NCBI GenBank assembly: GCA_028689675.1
Contig: JAQVCS010000005.1
Span: 1 to 64,000 of the forward strand
Length of the DNA: 64,000 nt
Source of the DNA: Desulfovibrionaceae bacterium
GTDB lineage: Bacteria; Desulfobacterota; Desulfovibrionia; Desulfovibrionales; Desulfovibrionaceae
Reading direction: 5' to 3'
The translations under genes were made by a program, and so were the position numbers. Shown one piece after another: positions 33,766 through 42,159 of this stretch; the first letter of the stretch is position 1; each line of letters begins with the position of its first letter. The notes under the pieces are model-generated. The model had not been told where the DNA came from and did no database searches. It saw only the letters and a program-made list of their open reading frames with translations.

Positions 33766-35184
33766 ATGAGTCTTTACGAATACAATATTCTGTTAAGAGC
33801 TTGGAAAAGCATGAAAATGAATAAAAATAAACAAAATGATATATTTTTACACACTTGGTATCGAGAAAATAAAGATGCATATGATGTACTATTTCAATCT
33901 ATTGAACATGTATATCAAGATATCGCAGAAGTAGATATAGATAATGAATCTATATTTATCTTGCGTAATAGCAGAAATGAAAATCAAGAGGGGAATTCTT
34001 ACCCATATACTTTTGAGGCTGATCAGTTTTGTGATTACTACATCATGATGGAAGACAGTAAAATTGCAAAGGATACGTTAGCTATTTGCAATTTACGCAG
34101 ATTTTATGAAAGTGGACAAAAAAGTAGTGTTGTTGAGTTGCGGGTATGCGCAAAGGATACCGTGTATGAATGGATTGAGCTCTGCACATTCGTCATGCCC
34201 AAAAATAAAACCGATGCACGAAAAATTTTGATTACAGTTCGTAGCATCAACAATCAAAAACTGATGAAAGGCATTATTGACCGTTTTATTTATGATGCCT
34301 GCGATTATTTTATTTACCTTGACGCACAAAAAGACAGCTATGTCATGTTTAGTGGAAGCGATAACGGAACGCCTCTTCCCCCAACAACCTGCAACAGCTA
34401 TTCTACAGAAATTATCCGCTATGCCTATGACTTTGTGGTGAAAGAAGACCAGAACGATACAATTGAGCAAATGAGTATTCCTGTGGTGCTTGAGCAGTTG
34501 GATAAGCATGGCGTGCACACCTTTTATACAGGGGTGATGGATCCAATACGAGGATATACACGCAAGTGCCTTAAATACCTATATTATGACAAGAAAAACC
34601 AAATGATCTTATTGATTCGCACCGATGTTACCGATGTCTATTTGGAAGAAAAGAAGAAGAATGACCAGCTTAGGCAAGCACTCAAAGAAGCAAGAACCGA
34701 TTTGCTTACTGGCCTTTATAATAGAGCCGCTCTTGAAATTTCTATAGGTCAAATGCTACGGGATCAACACAAAATTACATCGGGTTCATTTTTCTTTATT
34801 GATATTGACAATTTTAAACTTATCAATGACCAATACGGGCATAATCATGGTGATTATGTCTTGTGCTATTTATCAGAAAAATTGCAGGATATCACACCAA
34901 AATCGTGTATTATTGGGCGTTTTGGCGGTGATGAGTTTATAGTCTTTTATCCTAATTTTAAATCTACAGACTGCCTTAAACAATTAGCAGCGAAAATTTG
35001 TTCTATTTTTGATACTGTTGATACAGACAAGTTCAGGGAACTCAATTGTTCATGCAGCGTAGGCATTTCGCTTTACCCACAGGCTGGCGCATCGTATGAC
35101 GAGCTTTCTCAAAAAGCAGACACTATGCTTTATGACGCCAAAAGAAAGGGGAAAAAGCAATTTTGCTTTATGGAATCAATATAG
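33766..35184 (+). CDS. Diguanylate cyclase (GGDEF protein)
   Basis: A 472-aa protein. The C-terminal GGDEF domain has DLLTGLYNR (about 319-327), FFIDIDNFKLINDQYGH, and GRFGGDEF (about 385-392). It makes cyclic di-GMP from GTP. The RxxD inhibitory site five residues before GGDEF is absent (SCII), so product inhibition is unlikely. The N-terminal 300 residues are a soluble sensor, probably two PAS-like folds (YFIYLDAQKDSYVMF). No membrane segment. An internal Met (33811) with GGAAA upstream could be the true start. Confidence 0.88.
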   Translation: MSLYEYNILLRAWKSMKMNKNKQNDIFLHTWYRENKDAYDVLFQSIEHVYQDIAEVDIDNESIFILRNSRNENQEGNSYPYTFEADQFCDYYIMMEDSKIAKDTLAICNLRRFYESGQKSSVVELRVCAKDTVYEWIELCTFVMPKNKTDARKILITVRSINNQKLMKGIIDRFIYDACDYFIYLDAQKDSYVMFSGSDNGTPLPPTTCNSYSTEIIRYAYDFVVKEDQNDTIEQMSIPVVLEQLDKHGVHTFYTGVMDPIRGYTRKCLKYLYYDKKNQMILLIRTDVTDVYLEEKKKNDQLRQALKEARTDLLTGLYNRAALEISIGQMLRDQHKITSGSFFFIDIDNFKLINDQYGHNHGDYVLCYLSEKLQDITPKSCIIGRFGGDEFIVFYPNFKSTDCLKQLAAKICSIFDTVDTDKFRELNCSCSVGISLYPQAGASYDELSQKADTMLYDAKRKGKKQFCFMESI

Positions 35185-35300
35185 CCGACGTATAGTATAG
35201 AGCTAGGTAAGCTTTCATCAGCAATTTTTCCACACCCTTATGCCTACCAGTGCAGGCATATCTTAATACTATATAAAACTTTTTATATCTTAACACGCAA

Positions 35301-35336
35301 AATGACGAGGCATAGGTGCACCTATGCCTCGTCATT
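35301..35336. terminator. 36-bp perfect palindrome, bidirectional terminator
   Basis: The 18-bp arms are exact complements (AATGACGAGGCATAGGTG and its mate). A-rich on the left and TTTCTTT on the right. It lies between converging genes and should terminate both. Confidence 0.8.
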
Positions 35337-35404
35337 TTCTTTCTGCCCTACTCGTCTGATTCTCTTTTTGTTCACAAAAAAGCTGATTGTTGGGTAAGCC
35401 CTAC

Positions 35405-36493
35405 TTACAGTGCGTCTGCTATAGCTTCCAAAGCCTGCTCTATAAGGTAGCCTTGTGCTTGTGTGCCCATGTGCCCTAGGCGGAAGACCTTGCCAGCCAT
35501 AGGGCCAAAGCTGCCTGTGCAGACCAGACCGCGAGCCCGTAGCCTTGCCCGCCATGTTTCCCAAGTAAAACCTGCGGGTATCATGGCGGCGGTCACGGTG
35601 GGCGCATTTACAGCGTGGGCATTTGTCCACAAATCAATGCCCAGCGCGGCAAGGCCAGCCCGACATTGCTGTGCCACAGCCTGATGACGGGCAAAGGCCG
35701 CCTCCATACCTTCGGCAAGCAAAGCCTGTGCACCAGCATGCAGGGCTGCCACGCCATGCCAATTGGGCGTGTAGGGGCAGCGCCCATCGGCCTGCACGCT
35801 TTGGAAAGGGGCAATGGCATCGTAGCCCTGATACTGCACTTCGTGCATGCGCTGCCATGCCGCTGGGCTAACCGCAACCATGCTCATGCTGGGTGGGCAG
35901 GAAAGGCATTTCTGCGAGCCACCCAAAAGCAAGTCTACATGCCACTCATCGGCCAGCACAGGCGCACCCCCCAAGCTTGCCACAGCATCCACATACAAAA
36001 GCGGCACACCCAAATCATGCTTGAGCTTGCCCAGTGCCGCCAGCGGGTTCAGTGTGCCCGAGGGGGTTTCGCAATGCACAGCAGTAAGCATTACTGGCTT
36101 TACCCGCCGCACAGCTTCCGCCACTTTTTCCAGAGCAGTATCATCAATAGTGCTGTTGTAGGGCAAAGAAATAGCTTCAACACAGCAGCCCATACTGTGC
36201 GCCATTTGCCCTATGCCATCACCAAAAACGCCTGTGCCCACGCTCACCACAGCGTCCCCAGGCTTCAGGCAGCTTTTCAGCGCGCCCCACAGGGCAAGCA
36301 TGCCTTCACCAGTCATCAGCACCACATCATTGCGCGTGCCCATAAGGCGGGCAAGAGCGCGGCTGGTGGCATGATATAAAGCAAGAAAATCAGGCTCAAC
36401 TTGCCCCGAGCCATAATCTTTGCTTATTGCCTCAAGCACGGCTGGGTGCAAAGAAACAGGCCCTGGAACAAGGGGGATGGCTGCATAACTCAT
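35405..36493 (-). CDS. Class V aminotransferase (alanine-glyoxylate / serine-pyruvate type)
   Basis: A 362-aa protein starting MSYAAIPLVPGPVSLHP; GGAG lies upstream and the longer frame encodes unrelated sequence. PLP-binding features: GEGMLALWGAL, YVDAVASLGG (Asp about 169), GGSQKCLSCPP (Schiff-base Lys about 195). Transfers amino groups between small amino acids and glyoxylate or hydroxypyruvate. Monocistronic between terminator and tRNA-Asn. Confidence 0.88.
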   Translation of the reverse strand: MSYAAIPLVPGPVSLHPAVLEAISKDYGSGQVEPDFLALYHATSRALARLMGTRNDVVLMTGEGMLALWGALKSCLKPGDAVVSVGTGVFGDGIGQMAHSMGCCVEAISLPYNSTIDDTALEKVAEAVRRVKPVMLTAVHCETPSGTLNPLAALGKLKHDLGVPLLYVDAVASLGGAPVLADEWHVDLLLGGSQKCLSCPPSMSMVAVSPAAWQRMHEVQYQGYDAIAPFQSVQADGRCPYTPNWHGVAALHAGAQALLAEGMEAAFARHQAVAQQCRAGLAALGIDLWTNAHAVNAPTVTAAMIPAGFTWETWRARLRARGLVCTGSFGPMAGKVFRLGHMGTQAQGYLIEQALEAIADAL

Positions 36494-36735
36494 GAACGAT
36501 ATCTCCAAAATAAAAAACGCCCAGCAAGGCTGGCAAACAAGTGTAGAATACCACAAAAAGGCAATGCACAACACAGGCAATTGCCACAAGGTAAAGTATA
36601 CGAAAGGATGCCCTCTGTTGTCAAAACCCTCTACACAGGCTGTAAGCAAAAACAAAAAAAGCCCAAATAGAAAAATTTGCTTGACGAAACAAGCTCTTTT
36701 GCTTAGAACTCTTTCTGCGCTGAACAACACAGCAC

Positions 36736-36811
36736 TCCCCGATGGCTCAATCGGCAGAGCGGGTGACTGTTAATCACTAGGTTGGCGGTTCAAGTCCGTC
36801 TCGGGGAGCCA
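36736..36811 (+). tRNA. tRNA-Asn(GTT)
   Basis: Acceptor TCCCCGA/TCGGGGA, D stem GCTC/GAGC, anticodon loop CTGTTAA (GTT), T loop TTCAAGT, encoded GCCA. Borders the defence island on its left side. Confidence 0.97.
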
Positions 36812-36822
36812 AAAAAGAAATC

Positions 36823-36853
36823 AAGCCCATCAGTTTATGCTGGTGGGCTTTTT
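36823..36853 (+). terminator. Terminator after tRNA-Asn
   Basis: AAGCCCATCAG-TTTATG-CTGGTGGGCTT then TTT. Confidence 0.85.
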
Positions 36854-37276
36854 CTGGTATGGGGCATATCACCCTTATTTCAAAAGAAATTCTGTCAGGG
36901 GCCATTCTCCTCCCATTCTCCGTTCAGCCATATCCTGCCATATCTCCGGCCCTGTTCCGGCATTCTCCGGAGAGTTCTCCTTTGTCGCCTTTCCGACCGC
37001 CGCATGGTTAACACGTTTATTCTCCGAATAACGTATGCCTACGGCGGTATTTTTTTATCTTATTGAACTTACAGAAAAAATTATTTTATCAAACATGTTT
37101 TGGCATCATCCTGTTTAATAGTGTCCTTTATTGCTCGATACGCCCTCGGCTGGGTGTCAGCTAAATTCCGAAAAAGCCGGCAGATAAAAATCCCACGACC
37201 AAAGAGTATTATTTTTCTGTAGGCTTCATAATTTTATACCCCCTATGGGAAATACATTTCCATGGAGGTATGAAAA
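36854..37276. other. 420-bp gap at the left side of the defence island
   Basis: No gene on either strand with a ribosome site. Short ATTCTCC and TCCGG repeats at about 36900-36980, and a hairpin-like GCATGG...CCTACGGCGG followed by T's near 37020-37060. No copy of the tRNA-Asn 3' end is seen here or near 53.6-54.3 kb, so the island boundary is not defined. Confidence 0.4.
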
Positions 37277-37504
37277 ATGAAGCTGAAATCCACGCATCGC
37301 AACTGCCATATTGTCAATGAAGTCTCTGTGTTCTTCGCAAAGGCGCTTCTCGCTGTATATCTTGATGATGGGTTTGAAGGGGTTAAACAAAATATAGAAA
37401 ATGGCGATAAACCACTTGATATAAAGAAGAAAAGACGCATTCATGCACCAGAGATTAAACACAAACGGAGAGTACATGAAAAAGAATCAAGCCAAGGCAC
37501 TTGA
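37277..37504 (+). CDS. Small recombinase-associated protein
   Basis: A 75-aa protein (MKLKSTHRNCHIVNEVSVFF) with GGAGG 8 bases upstream. VSVFFAKALLAVYLDD resembles a stretch of the next small gene (VHSLLAKAILAMLLNE), so the two may be paralogous. Basic C-terminal tail. Unknown function. Confidence 0.5.
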   Translation: MKLKSTHRNCHIVNEVSVFFAKALLAVYLDDGFEGVKQNIENGDKPLDIKKKRRIHAPEIKHKRRVHEKESSQGT

Positions 37505-37610
37505 AAGTGTGCATTCACTTTTAGCAAAGGCAATCCTTGCTATGCTTCTGAATGAAGCCATCAAAACATCGAAGGAAAAACAGAATGATTGCAGAACTCG
37601 AGCCAAATGA
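37476..37610 (+). CDS. 44-aa recombinase-associated protein
   Basis: MKKNQAKALESVHSLLAKAI..., start at 37476 with GGAG upstream. Overlaps genes on both sides, so translation is coupled. Short helical proteins like this often precede DUF2924/recombinase pairs. Unknown function. Confidence 0.5.
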   Translation: MKKNQAKALESVHSLLAKAILAMLLNEAIKTSKEKQNDCRTRAK

Positions 37611-38070
37611 CGTCTACAGCCTCTCATCAAATGAGCTGCGTGAACACTATTATTACCTTTTCGGACAACCGACCAAGTCTGGAAACCTCACCTACCTGCG
37701 CAAGCGTATTGCCTGGCGTATCCAGTCGCTGAAGGAAGGCCCTCTTTCTGAAAGAGCCAGGAACCGCGCTGCGGCTATTGCCAATGAGGCTGACATCCGG
37801 ACATCGCCTCCCAAAGAACCCGTAAAACCACATAAAACAAGGCCCAAGAAAATTGAGCTCAAGGTAGTTGATGCGTCTGCTAGGGATCCCCGGCTACCCA
37901 AGAAGGGCGTGACGCTGGTCCGCGTATTCAAAGGAAAGACCCATGAGGTACTCGTACAAGAGAATACCTTCATCTACCTCGGCAAGACATACAAATCCCT
38001 CTCCGCTGTCGCCAGGGAAATCACCGGTATCAAGTGGAACGGCTTCAAGTTCTTCAATCTGGAGAAATAA
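37585..38070 (+). CDS. DUF2924 protein
   Basis: A 161-aa protein starting MIAELEPNDVYSLSSNEL with AAGGAA upstream. The end, GVTLVRVFKGKTHEVLVQ then YLGKTYKSLSAVAREITG and KWNGFKFFNL, is the DUF2924 signature. This family is nearly always encoded with a serine recombinase, here 1 base downstream, and may be a recombination accessory factor. Confidence 0.8.
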   Translation: MIAELEPNDVYSLSSNELREHYYYLFGQPTKSGNLTYLRKRIAWRIQSLKEGPLSERARNRAAAIANEADIRTSPPKEPVKPHKTRPKKIELKVVDASARDPRLPKKGVTLVRVFKGKTHEVLVQENTFIYLGKTYKSLSAVAREITGIKWNGFKFFNLEK

Positions 38071-38071
38071 T

Positions 38072-39529
38072 ATGCGCTGCGCAATCTATACCCGCAAATC
38101 GACAGAGGACGGGCTCGAGCAGGAGTTCAATTCTCTTGATGCCCAGCGCGAGGCATCCGAGGCCTACATTGCTAGTCAGAAAAGCGAAGGCTGGGTGTGT
38201 CTTCCAGACCGCTACGATGACGGCGGCTTCACCGGAGGGAATACGGATCGTCCGGCCCTGCAACGGCTTCTCGAGGATATTAATGAAAACAGAATCGACT
38301 GCGTGGTGGTCTATAAGGTTGACCGACTCTCGAGATCTCTTCTCGACTTCGCAAGGCTTATCGACATTTTCGAACGGAAGCATATCACCTTCGTTTCCGT
38401 GACGCAGCAGTTCAGCACCAGCAATTCGATGGGCAGGCTGACCCTCAACATCCTGCTCTCGTTTGCCCAGTTTGAGCGCGAGATCATCGCCGAGCGCACG
38501 AGGGACAAGATGGGTGCTTCCCGTAGGAAGGGAAAGTGGGTAGGCGGCATCCCCTTCCTCGGGTACGATATTGCCCCCGGCGGTGGACGGCTCATAGTCA
38601 ACGAGCAGGAAGCGGAAATGGTCCGCACCATATTCAAGCTCTATATTTCAACCGGGAGTATGAACGAGGTTCTTGACCACCTGAACAAGCGGAACTGGCG
38701 GACCAAGGAATGGACGTCCCTTGGCGGTGTGAAGCATGGAGGAAAGCCATTCACAAAGGCCATCCTCTACAAGGTCATCAACAACATCGCGTATCTCGGC
38801 AAGATTGAGTATGAAGGCAAGGTTTACGAAGGGGAACAGGACCGTATCGTCAGCATCGACGACTGGGAAAACGCCCACGCTCTTTTGAAGCATCGCTTCC
38901 GGGAGGGAAAGGCCCAGCGCCGCAACAAATATGGCGAGCTCCTTCGAGATCTGCTCCGATGCAGAAAATGCGGCAACACCATGATCCAGAAAACCAGCCG
39001 AAAGCCGGGACGGATGTATCGCTACTACGTATGCACCGGCGGTAAAGCCGAAGGCTGCGATTGCCGCTCTCTTCATGCTGCCGAGGTCGAAAGCATGATC
39101 GTTCAGGAGATCAAATATGCTATCCAGAAGGCAGGCATCGAGCATGAGGTCTACGAGGCCTTTCTGGCCCTATGCGGCGACAGGCTCAAGGTACTCAAGC
39201 TCGAGGAAAAGATGCTGACGGAACAGGTGGACCGCCTCAACAGGCATACGGCCGCAGCAATCGAGAAGCGCGACATGGAAGAATGGGAAAAGGTGAAGAG
39301 CGAGGCCGCGAAGGCTGAGGAAGAGCTGATGAAAACCATCAGGCATAAGCGGATTCTGCAGGGACAACTCCCCTCTGAGCAGGCAGTGGCCCAAGCCTTC
39401 AACGAGTGGGATACCATGTGGTCGCATCTCGATATTTTCGACCAGTCGAGCGTCATCCACCAGCTGATAAACCAGATCGACTATGACGCTGCCAAGGGAA
39501 CCCTGGCCATAAGCTACGAGATCAAATAG
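38072..39529 (+). CDS. Large serine recombinase
   Basis: A 485-aa protein starting MRCAIYTRKSTEDG with GGAG upstream. Resolvase catalytic domain with nucleophile Ser10 (YTRKS), the VVVYKVDRLSRS helix and EREIIAERTRDK; a recombinase domain; a four-Cys zinc ribbon (CRKCGN ... CDC); and a long coiled coil (about 375-435). This architecture is that of integrases of phages and islands. It probably moves this island; the att site was not found. Confidence 0.88.
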   Translation: MRCAIYTRKSTEDGLEQEFNSLDAQREASEAYIASQKSEGWVCLPDRYDDGGFTGGNTDRPALQRLLEDINENRIDCVVVYKVDRLSRSLLDFARLIDIFERKHITFVSVTQQFSTSNSMGRLTLNILLSFAQFEREIIAERTRDKMGASRRKGKWVGGIPFLGYDIAPGGGRLIVNEQEAEMVRTIFKLYISTGSMNEVLDHLNKRNWRTKEWTSLGGVKHGGKPFTKAILYKVINNIAYLGKIEYEGKVYEGEQDRIVSIDDWENAHALLKHRFREGKAQRRNKYGELLRDLLRCRKCGNTMIQKTSRKPGRMYRYYVCTGGKAEGCDCRSLHAAEVESMIVQEIKYAIQKAGIEHEVYEAFLALCGDRLKVLKLEEKMLTEQVDRLNRHTAAAIEKRDMEEWEKVKSEAAKAEEELMKTIRHKRILQGQLPSEQAVAQAFNEWDTMWSHLDIFDQSSVIHQLINQIDYDAAKGTLAISYEIK

Positions 39530-39537
39530 GGGGAAGC

Positions 39538-39999
39538 ATGCCTACTATATATGTCAGTGTTGGCGATGCCGCCGTGGCAAAGCCTGAAGTATTCAGCCCC
39601 GAGTCCAATCGAGTGCCGCGCATAAGCCGCATCATGGCACTCGCCATACACCTTCAGGGCCTTATCGAACGCGGAGAAATATCGAACTATGCAGAACTTG
39701 CAGAACTCGGCTACGTCTCCCGCCCCCGAGTCAGCCAGATTATGGATCTGAACTACCTTGCCCCGGATATCCAGGAGGAAATTCTGTTCCTCCCGGAGAT
39801 ACTGAAGGGGCGGGATCCATGGACTGAAAGGGAGATTCGGAAAATATCCTATGAGGTCGACTGGAATAAGCAGAGGGAGATGTGGAGGCAAATGCGCGTG
39901 GATAAGATGGTCCCGTTTTCAGGAAAGTGCGAAACTTTCCTTACACTACCACCTAAAATCCATATAGAAGGATTTTCAGGCGTGAAAAACGACTTATAG
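39538..39999 (+). CDS. HTH protein linked to the serine recombinase
   Basis: A 153-aa protein starting MPTIYVSVGDAAVAKPE with GGGGAAG upstream. An HTH is visible: NYAELAELGYVSRPRVSQIM (about 50-70). This protein type commonly follows DUF2924/recombinase genes. Possibly a recombination directionality or regulatory factor. Confidence 0.65.
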   Translation: MPTIYVSVGDAAVAKPEVFSPESNRVPRISRIMALAIHLQGLIERGEISNYAELAELGYVSRPRVSQIMDLNYLAPDIQEEILFLPEILKGRDPWTEREIRKISYEVDWNKQREMWRQMRVDKMVPFSGKCETFLTLPPKIHIEGFSGVKNDL

Positions 40000-40107
40000 G
40001 AAGTTTTGGTTTCGAGTATCACGACCGTCACCCTACTTGAAAAGGTTGTAGGCGACAATACAGGCGAAGACCATTACAAGGTTGAAGAGTAAGGAAATCA
40101 ACTGCAT

Positions 40108-42141
40108 CTATTCTACTCCGATGGCCTTCAGCACGGCATCCTCAGGGCTGCTGTAGAATGCAGTCTGGAATTTGACGAAGAGGTCTCCCGGAACGGTGGG
40201 AATGTCCTGCACGTTGCTCATGGGCAGCAGAATACGCTTGGCACCCGAATCGAAGGCCACCTGCAGATGTGCGGCCAGAGCCTGAACAGGCTTTATGCTG
40301 CCGCCGAGGCTCATGTCTCCCAGGACTACAAGACCGGGCTGTACCGGCTTGCCTACAAGTGCGGAAGCATAGGAAATCAGACTCGGAAGCGTCATACTCT
40401 GGGAAGGGCCGGTATTGTGGAGTTCCACGATGTGCAGGTGGAAGTCGTGGTTCCCTGCCTGCGACATGCTGCTGATCCGGCTCCCATTAGCCTTGAAGTA
40501 ATCGAAGCCGACCTTGATGCCTTCCTTAGACTGGGTTCCCGTGCCGACACCCGAAATGCTCAGCTTACCCGTACCTGCCGTCATCTGCATCTCAAGACGG
40601 TAAAGTCCGAGCATGCCGTTAGGTCCGGCACCTATGGTATGCAGAGTACCGGGAGTCAGCGGACCTTCTGGAATAAGGGAACCGCCTCCCTGCTCAGGTA
40701 CGGCAACGAACTTTTCTTCGCCGGATTCGTTGTCGATGTAGGAGAAGTGGACGTCATAGAACTCCATGCCGCCGATCTTCTTGAGCTGTTCCTTCACGCG
40801 CCTGCGCACGACAAGCGCGTACCTAAGGCAGCGTTCCACGGCTTCCTTCGGGGCATTCCCCTGAGGATAGAGGAGCTTGAGCAGGCCTGAAACGGTCTTT
40901 CGTACAGCAGTCACATCACGCTGGTTCAGGTTGCTGCCCAGACGGAAGTATTTGTCGATGGCATCCGCAAAGGTCGTCTTGCGCATGGTGCGCAGGAACT
41001 CGGCCAGATAGTCCACGATGAAGCCGTAGCGTTCCGTAAAGAACTCGGGCCTCATCTTGGGGATCTCCCAACCGGGAAGGTAGCAGTGCATGCGGTCGAA
41101 GAACGCCGAGTCGATCATGACATCGGGGAAGGGAGCGAAGAGATGGCTTATCTTCACCAGCTGCTCTACGCTCTGGTTGATATTGCCTACGAAGACCATG
41201 CCCGCATTGGCTGCAATGGCTTCACGGCCACGGCTGAAGGAACCGGAGGCCATGTAGTCCTTCATGATCTGCACGCCGTCCTTGTCCTTGAAGTTGATGC
41301 CTGCCACTTCATCGAAGGCCACGCAGTCCCATAGGCCAACAAGACCGATCTTGTGGGAACTCATGTTATAGAAGAGGTTCGCCACCGTAGTCTGTCCGCC
41401 GGAAACAAGGATGCTGTTGGGGCTGATCTCCTTGTAGATATGGCTCTTGCCGGTTCCTCTGGGGCCGAGCTCGCAGAGGTTGTAGTTGTTCTCCGTAAGA
41501 GGGATAAGGCGGGCAAGGAGATGCCAGCGGACTTCCGGCTTGAAGTTAGCAGGCTCCATACCGGTGGAACGGAGCAGTACGTCTATCCACTGGTCCTCAT
41601 CAAACGCTTCCCTTCCCTTCAACAGTCCGGCCATATCCATGTTTGGCATCTGGATGGGGGTGAGCCTTGCAATGGAGAATGGGGAGACCTTCTGGCCTTC
41701 ATCGAAGAAGTAGTTGATATTCAGGATGCACCAGATGCCTCCGACGAGCAGCTTCTCGTAATCCTGCACCGTGGAATCGTTGATGGCTACACCGCCTTCT
41801 CCTAGATTGGAGAGGAAAGCATCGTACGCGTTGGTGCGGGTATTCAGCTTTACCGTGACCTTGTCGATGACGGTATAGCTGCCTTTCTCCCGGATGAGGG
41901 AACGTATCTTCTCGGCTTCATCCGGTCGCACATAGTTCTGAGCCAGGATGTTCTTGACGGTCTGAATGCCCTCTTTGATGACATCCTCATCGTCGGAAGC
42001 GCAGTACATGCCGAGCAGATATTCAAGCACATAGACAGGTACGTTAGCCCCTTCCTTCAAGAGTTTGGTGAGGTCCTTGCGGACGATCTTGCCCTGAAAG
42101 TTCTTCCTTAGGAGATCGTCGATAACGGTGGCATCATACAT
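40108..42141 (-). CDS. brxL: BrxL, Lon-like AAA+ protein of BREX
   Basis: A 677-aa protein. Walker A GPRGTGKSH (about 226-234) and CVAFDEVAGINFKD (Walker B). The C-terminal Lon-type protease fold contains GPSQSMTLPSLISYASALVG, then GDMSLGGSIKPVQALAAHL with a candidate Ser-Lys pair. Length and position (last gene) fit type 1 BREX. The family forms barrel-shaped ATPases needed for phage exclusion. Confidence 0.93.
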   Translation of the reverse strand: MYDATVIDDLLRKNFQGKIVRKDLTKLLKEGANVPVYVLEYLLGMYCASDDEDVIKEGIQTVKNILAQNYVRPDEAEKIRSLIREKGSYTVIDKVTVKLNTRTNAYDAFLSNLGEGGVAINDSTVQDYEKLLVGGIWCILNINYFFDEGQKVSPFSIARLTPIQMPNMDMAGLLKGREAFDEDQWIDVLLRSTGMEPANFKPEVRWHLLARLIPLTENNYNLCELGPRGTGKSHIYKEISPNSILVSGGQTTVANLFYNMSSHKIGLVGLWDCVAFDEVAGINFKDKDGVQIMKDYMASGSFSRGREAIAANAGMVFVGNINQSVEQLVKISHLFAPFPDVMIDSAFFDRMHCYLPGWEIPKMRPEFFTERYGFIVDYLAEFLRTMRKTTFADAIDKYFRLGSNLNQRDVTAVRKTVSGLLKLLYPQGNAPKEAVERCLRYALVVRRRVKEQLKKIGGMEFYDVHFSYIDNESGEEKFVAVPEQGGGSLIPEGPLTPGTLHTIGAGPNGMLGLYRLEMQMTAGTGKLSISGVGTGTQSKEGIKVGFDYFKANGSRISSMSQAGNHDFHLHIVELHNTGPSQSMTLPSLISYASALVGKPVQPGLVVLGDMSLGGSIKPVQALAAHLQVAFDSGAKRILLPMSNVQDIPTVPGDLFVKFQTAFYSSPEDAVLKAIGVE

Positions 42142-42159
42142 AATAAGGCATCCTGTATT

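Noticed and set aside
36736..36811. tRNA-Asn as the att site of the BREX island
   Set aside because: I could not find a duplicate of its 3' end near 53.6-54.3 kb; serine recombinases usually do not use tRNA 3' ends.
40006..40092. TTG-initiated 28-codon frame between the HTH gene and brxL
   Set aside because: Rare start, short, no homology recognised; GGAAG upstream is the only support.
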